Shown in pieces: positions 60,464 through 64,000 of a DNA stretch of 64,000 nucleotides (positions within the stretch are counted from its first letter, which is position 1; each line of letters starts with the position of its first letter). The position numbers and the translations under genes are program-made. Under the pieces are notes generated by a model. It worked only from the letters and a program-made list of their open reading frames with translations. It made no database searches and was not told the DNA's origin. The stretch is from NCBI RefSeq assembly GCF_000378465.1, contig NZ_KB899912.1, positions 62,001-126,000 of the forward strand, given 5' to 3'. The DNA comes from Elioraea tepidiphila DSM 17972 (GTDB taxonomy: Bacteria; Pseudomonadota; Alphaproteobacteria; Acetobacterales; Acetobacteraceae).

Positions 60464-61813
60464 TCAGCCGCGCCCCGCCAGCAGCCGGTCCACCATTGCC
60501 GGGGCGAGGCCGAGATAGTTCGCCGGATCGCACCGCGCGGCCACGGCCTCCATCCCGCCAAGCGCCGCGACGATCTCGGGAAACGCCGCCAGCGCCTCGG
60601 CAAGGGGAATGTCGCGCGCGAGCGCCGCGCGGCACGCCTCGTAGACGACGTCATGGGCGCGCTGCCGGCCGAGCGCCGGGGCCGCCGCCATCATCACCGC
60701 CTCGGCGACGATCAGCCCGCGCGAGAGATCGAGATTCGCGCGCATCCGCTCGGGATGCACCTCGAGCCCCGCGAGCATGAAGCGCGCCTGGGCGAGACAG
60801 CCGGCCGACAGGATGAACGCTTCGGGCACGGCGAGCCATTCCAGGTGCCACGGCCCGGTTGCGCGCTCGAAATCCGCGAGCATGGCGTCGAGTGCCAAGC
60901 CCACCTGCTGACGCACCGCCTTCGACGTCGCGAGGATCAGCTCGCAGGAGATCGGGTTGCGCTTCTGCGGCATCGTCGAGGAGGCGCCGCGACCCTTCAC
61001 GAAGGGCTCCATCACCTCGCCCCCGAACTCGGTCGCCATCATCAGCATCACGTCGGTCGCGATCTTGCCGAGCGAGCCGGTGATCAACCCGAGCAGGCAG
61101 ACGGCCTCGGCGATGCCGTCGCGCGCGACATGCCAGGTGATCGGCGGCACGCCAAGGCCGAGTTCGGCGCAGAACGCCGCCTGCACCGCGAAGCCCCGAT
61201 CGCCGAGCGAAGCGAGCGTGCCGGCCGCACCGGCGAACTGGCCCATTTCGACGCGCGGGCGGAGCTGGGTCAGCCGTTCTGCATGGCGATCGAGCATCGA
61301 GAGCCAAATCGCGGCCTTATAGCCGAAGGTCACGGGCAGGGCCTGTTGCAGATGCGTCCGCCCCGCCATCGGCGTGCCGCGATGCGCGCGCGCGAGCCCG
61401 GCAAGGATGCCGCGCAGCGCCTCGACATCCGCCGCGACGAGATCGAGTGCCGCGCGCAGTTGCAGCACCGTCGCGGTGTCCATGATGTCCTGCGTCGTCG
61501 CACCCCAGTGCACGTAGCGCCCCGCCTCGCCGGCGGCCTCCGCGAGCTGGTGCACCAGCGCGATGATCGGGTAGCCGACCGTCTCGGTCTCGTGGCGGAA
61601 CCGCTCCCAGTCGATCGTGATCGTGCGCGCGGCCGTCTCGATCGCGCGCGCGGCCTCGGCCGGGATCACGCCGAGCCTCGCCTCGGCGCGCGCGAGCGCC
61701 ACCTCGACCTCCAGATACCGTCCGACCAGCGCCGCATCGGCGAACACCGCGCGCATCGCCTCCGTGCCGAACATGTCGCGGAACAGCGCGGAGTCGAGCG
61801 GGGTGCTGGCCAT
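60464..61813 (-). CDS. Fumarase/aspartase-superfamily lyase (adenylosuccinate lyase / carboxymuconate cycloisomerase type)
   Basis: 449 residues, all-helical homotetrameric lyase fold. Region C1 is HWGATTQDIMDTATVLQLRA, region C2 AGRTHLQQALPVTFGYKAAI and the signature loop GRGASSTMPQKRNPISCELI. The catalytic Ser is in ASSTMPQ. The C-terminal LGLAPAMVDRLL is as in PcaB. Length and loop fit 3-carboxymuconate cycloisomerase-like and adenylosuccinate-lyase-like branches; MPQKRNP rather than the purB-type PHKRNP favours the former. No protocatechuate genes are near. Confidence 0.8.
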   Translation of the reverse strand: MASTPLDSALFRDMFGTEAMRAVFADAALVGRYLEVEVALARAEARLGVIPAEAARAIETAARTITIDWERFRHETETVGYPIIALVHQLAEAAGEAGRYVHWGATTQDIMDTATVLQLRAALDLVAADVEALRGILAGLARAHRGTPMAGRTHLQQALPVTFGYKAAIWLSMLDRHAERLTQLRPRVEMGQFAGAAGTLASLGDRGFAVQAAFCAELGLGVPPITWHVARDGIAEAVCLLGLITGSLGKIATDVMLMMATEFGGEVMEPFVKGRGASSTMPQKRNPISCELILATSKAVRQQVGLALDAMLADFERATGPWHLEWLAVPEAFILSAGCLAQARFMLAGLEVHPERMRANLDLSRGLIVAEAVMMAAAPALGRQRAHDVVYEACRAALARDIPLAEALAAFPEIVAALGGMEAVAARCDPANYLGLAPAMVDRLLAGRG

Positions 61814-61821
61814 CGGTCTCC

Positions 61822-63654
61822 TCAGGGGTCGGTCTTCTGCCAGAACCCGGCGACGAGCTCGGCGATGCGCGCGGGATCGGACTGCTCCATCACCGTGCGC
61901 GCGAAGCGGGCGCAGTCATCGATCGCGACCGAGCGCACCGCCTGCTTCACCCGCGGCACCGCGCCCGAGGACATCGAGAGCGAGCGGATGCCCAGGCCCA
62001 GCAGCAGCGGCGTCAGCCGCGGGTCGCCCGCGATCTCGCCACAGACCGAGACGGGCATCCGCATGCGCAGCGCCGCTTCGGTCGCGAACTGCATCAGCCG
62101 CAGCACGGCCGGGTGCAGCGGATCGTAGAGATGCGCCGCCTCGCTCTCGGCGCGATCGACCGCCAGCGTGTACATGGCGAGATCGTTCGTGCCGATCGCG
62201 AAGAAATCGGCCTCCAGCGCGAGGCTGTCGGCCGCGAGCGCGGCACCCGGCGTCTCGATCATGATGCCGAGCGGCGGCAGCGGATCGGGCAGGTCGAGCC
62301 CGCGGCGCTTCAGCCGCCGCGCGACACGGTCGTAGATCTCGCGCGCGGCGCGCACCTCCGCCGGCGTGGTGACCATGGGCAGCAGCAGCTTCACCGGCCC
62401 GCGCATGGCTGCGCGCAGGATCGCGGCAAGCTGAGTCTCGAACAGCTCGTGCTCCTTCAGCAGCAAGCGGAGCCCGCGCACGCCGAGCGCCGGGTTCTCG
62501 CCGCCCGAGCCCGGCACCCAGCCCTGCGCGATCAGGCTCTCGATCTGCTTCTCGCCCCCCCAGTCGAGCACGCGGATCGTGACCGGATCGCCCTGCATCG
62601 CGTCCACCACCTGCGCATAGACCTCGGCCTGCGCGTCCTCGTCCGGCACGTCGTCGCGGTTCATGAACAGGAACTCGGTGCGCAGCAGCCCGATCCCGAC
62701 CGCGCCCGACTGCGCGATCATCGGCAGCTCGATCGGCAGTTCGAGATTCGCCTGCAGCTCGACCGGCTCGCCGTCCTTGGTCACCGCGGGCAGGCGGCGC
62801 AGCTTGGCGAGCCGCTGGTTCTCGCGCGCGAAGGCCGCGACCGCCTTGCGCGCCGCGGCGAGCGTCTCCACGGTCGGGTTGAGCGTGACCAGCCCCGCGG
62901 TACCATCGACGATCGCGAGATCGCCCGGCTCGACCGCATCCGTCAGTCCGGCCGCGCCCAGCACCGCCGGCAGGCCGAGGGCGCGCAGCATGATCGCGGT
63001 GTGGCCTTCGAGCCCGCCCTCCTCCGCGGCCACGGCAGCGAGCTTCGCGGGCTCGATCAAGGCCGCGTCCGAGGGCGTCAGCGACTCGGTGACCAGCACG
63101 CTGCCCTGCGGCAGGCCGGAGTAGTTGCGCCACGGCGTGCGCGTGAGGTTGCGCACCAGGCGCCGGCCGATCTCGCGCACCTCGTCGGCGCGTCGCTGGC
63201 GGCCGGCGCGGTCATCATCGCCGGCCAGGAACGCGGTCGCGATCGCCTCGGCCTCGTCGCCGACCGCGGCTTCGGCATTGATCTTGGCCTCCGCGATGCG
63301 CTTGCGGATGCCGCGCGTCAGGCGCGAATTGCCGAGCATCTGCGCATAGGCGTCGAGCAGCGGTTCGAGCTCCTGCGTCGCCTCCTCGGGCAGGATCGAG
63401 AGCCGCGCCTTCAGCTTGGCGAGCTGCTTGCGCGAGAGCCCGACCGCCTCGTCGAACCGCTCGATCTCGTGCTGCACCTGGTCGTCGAACAGCGCGCGCC
63501 GCTCGACCTCCACCGGCGCCTGGGCGGCGAGCGCGACCTTGCCGATGCCGATGCCGGGCGAAACCGCGAGTCCCGCCAGCACCCGCTCGGGGCGGGCGGC
63601 CTCGGCCGCGCCGCGGCTGCGCCGGGCCGGACGGGCGCGCGCCTCAGTCCTCAT
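61822..63654 (-). CDS. ptsI: Phosphoenolpyruvate-protein phosphotransferase (enzyme I)
   Basis: 610 residues, enzyme I of the phosphotransferase system. An HPr-binding helical domain (VQHEIERFDEAVGLSRKQLA) leads to the phospho-His domain with His218 in EEGGLEGHTAIMLRALGLPA. The PEP-binding TIM barrel has VGIGLLRTEFLFMNRDDVPD, GIMIETPGAALAADSLALEA and the catalytic Cys in SVCGEIAGDPRL. It overlaps ptsH by 11 bp. As no sugar EIIBC is near and the HPr is of the nitrogen type, this is likely a regulatory PTS. Confidence 0.94.
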   Translation of the reverse strand: MRTEARARPARRSRGAAEAARPERVLAGLAVSPGIGIGKVALAAQAPVEVERRALFDDQVQHEIERFDEAVGLSRKQLAKLKARLSILPEEATQELEPLLDAYAQMLGNSRLTRGIRKRIAEAKINAEAAVGDEAEAIATAFLAGDDDRAGRQRRADEVREIGRRLVRNLTRTPWRNYSGLPQGSVLVTESLTPSDAALIEPAKLAAVAAEEGGLEGHTAIMLRALGLPAVLGAAGLTDAVEPGDLAIVDGTAGLVTLNPTVETLAAARKAVAAFARENQRLAKLRRLPAVTKDGEPVELQANLELPIELPMIAQSGAVGIGLLRTEFLFMNRDDVPDEDAQAEVYAQVVDAMQGDPVTIRVLDWGGEKQIESLIAQGWVPGSGGENPALGVRGLRLLLKEHELFETQLAAILRAAMRGPVKLLLPMVTTPAEVRAAREIYDRVARRLKRRGLDLPDPLPPLGIMIETPGAALAADSLALEADFFAIGTNDLAMYTLAVDRAESEAAHLYDPLHPAVLRLMQFATEAALRMRMPVSVCGEIAGDPRLTPLLLGLGIRSLSMSSGAVPRVKQAVRSVAIDDCARFARTVMEQSDPARIAELVAGFWQKTDP

Positions 63655-63970
63655 CGAAGCCGGCCTCGACCAGGCCGGCCAATGCTTCCAGCGCCTCGCG
63701 GGCGTCCCAGCCTTCCGCCTCCAGCACGACGTCGCAGCCGGTGCCGGCGCCCAGCATCATCAGCCCCATGATCGAGCGTGCCGACACCGCGTTGCCGTTC
63801 TTGCGCACGGTGACGCAGGCGGAGAACTGCTCGGCGAGCTTGACGAACTTCGCGGCCGCACGCGCATGCAGGCCGCGCTTGTTGCGGATGCAGACCGTGC
63901 GCGTCAGCACCGGCCCCGCCGCCGCGGGAGGGTCGACGATCGGGAACGGGTCGTCCGGGTCGCGCGGCAC
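63644..63970 (-). CDS. ptsH: HPr phosphocarrier protein
   Basis: HPr domain starting at TRTVCIRNKRGLHARAAAKF, with the phosphorylated His35 in GLHARAAAKF and the second site Ser in SARSIMGLMMLGAGTG, the segment recognised by HPr kinase. GTG 63970 is one possible start, but the frame stays open to the window edge, so an upstream start is possible; the short N-terminal extension (PRDPDDPFPIVDPPAA) is not part of the HPr fold. It overlaps ptsI. Upstream ptsM-like and HPr kinase genes would be expected beyond the window. Confidence 0.9.
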   Translation of the reverse strand: MPRDPDDPFPIVDPPAAAGPVLTRTVCIRNKRGLHARAAAKFVKLAEQFSACVTVRKNGNAVSARSIMGLMMLGAGTGCDVVLEAEGWDAREALEALAGLVEAGFDED

Positions 63971-64000
63971 GCGCCCCTCGCCCGGCTCGTTCGGCCATTC

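Noticed and set aside
58877-62128. A 1,083-residue open frame on the plus strand over SDR, ahcY and the lyase
   Set aside because: Its translation is His/Arg/Asp/Gly-rich with no motif and lies antisense to three well-supported genes; long antisense frames are expected at this G+C.

Overview
The window is about 64 kb of very GC-rich (roughly 70% or more), densely packed chromosomal DNA from an alphaproteobacterium. Gene content and order point to the Rhodospirillales, most likely Acetobacteraceae (Roseomonas/Elioraea-like); this is an inference from family resemblance, not a database match. Supporting signs are ffh-rpsP-rimM-trmD-rplS next to leuCDB, glyQS followed by pyruvate phosphate dikinase, ctpA-yibQ-rppH, metX-metW, and an HPr-enzyme I pair of the nitrogen-PTS type. 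Nearly all genes are core metabolism or housekeeping, often joined by ATGA, GTGA or TTGA stop/start overlaps.

Layout. 1-6 kb: a partial ThDP enzyme (-), the coupled aroE-coaE-dnaQ run (+), a secreted alpha/beta hydrolase (-) and argG (+). 6.4-13.3 kb (-): ffh, rpsP, rimM, trmD, rplS, then leuC-leuD-leuB and tRNA-Arg(ACG). 13.3-16.7 kb is the one clearly accessory patch: a decayed IS5-type element, a 74-bp copy of the end of metW, and a CZB-type soluble chemoreceptor with a frameshifted N-terminus. 16.7-21.8 kb: metW-metX (-) and chorismate mutase-hisC-tyrC (+). 21.8-33.4 kb: glycosyltransferase, DUF2125, xth, pyrC, an IDH/IMDH-family dehydrogenase, asnB with three further glycosyltransferases (probable envelope polysaccharide or LPS genes), ygfZ and a small methyltransferase. 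33.4-39.7 kb (-): glyQ-vapB-vapC-glyS-ppdK, with a toxin-antitoxin pair between the two glycyl-tRNA synthetase subunits. 39.8-45.2 kb: small conserved proteins, an S49 peptidase, an MFS transporter, a phage-like hypothetical and a secreted Asn-Ser repeat protein. 45.2-48 kb: ECF sigma/anti-sigma divergent from an S8 protease. 48-56.5 kb: gpmI, an oligopeptide-type binding protein, a P1 peptidase, ctpA-yibQ-rppH and a CMD-family protein. 56.6-64 kb (-): TRAP binding protein, DUF4149, a degenerate SDR, ahcY, a fumarase/aspartase-superfamily lyase, ptsI and ptsH.

The most interesting signal is not a gene. A dispersed structured repeat occurs in four full copies (3555-3676, 16599-16723, 42540-42633, 51301-51395) and one relic (40619-40661). 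Each full copy begins inside the TGA stop codon of the upstream gene, with the GA of the stop forming the foot of the first stem. It continues into a second hairpin with a nearly invariant 14-nt loop on an 8-bp stem that shows compensatory changes between copies. Three of the four sit between convergent genes. This looks like a mobile or co-opted structured terminator. Other notable items are the glyQS-embedded VapBC with a probable lost active-site glutamate, the codon-scrambled NSSS repeat protein, the metW-tail direct repeats around the chemoreceptor, a 27-bp-arm hairpin between metX and metW, and an SDR lacking the usual Tyr/Lys pair.
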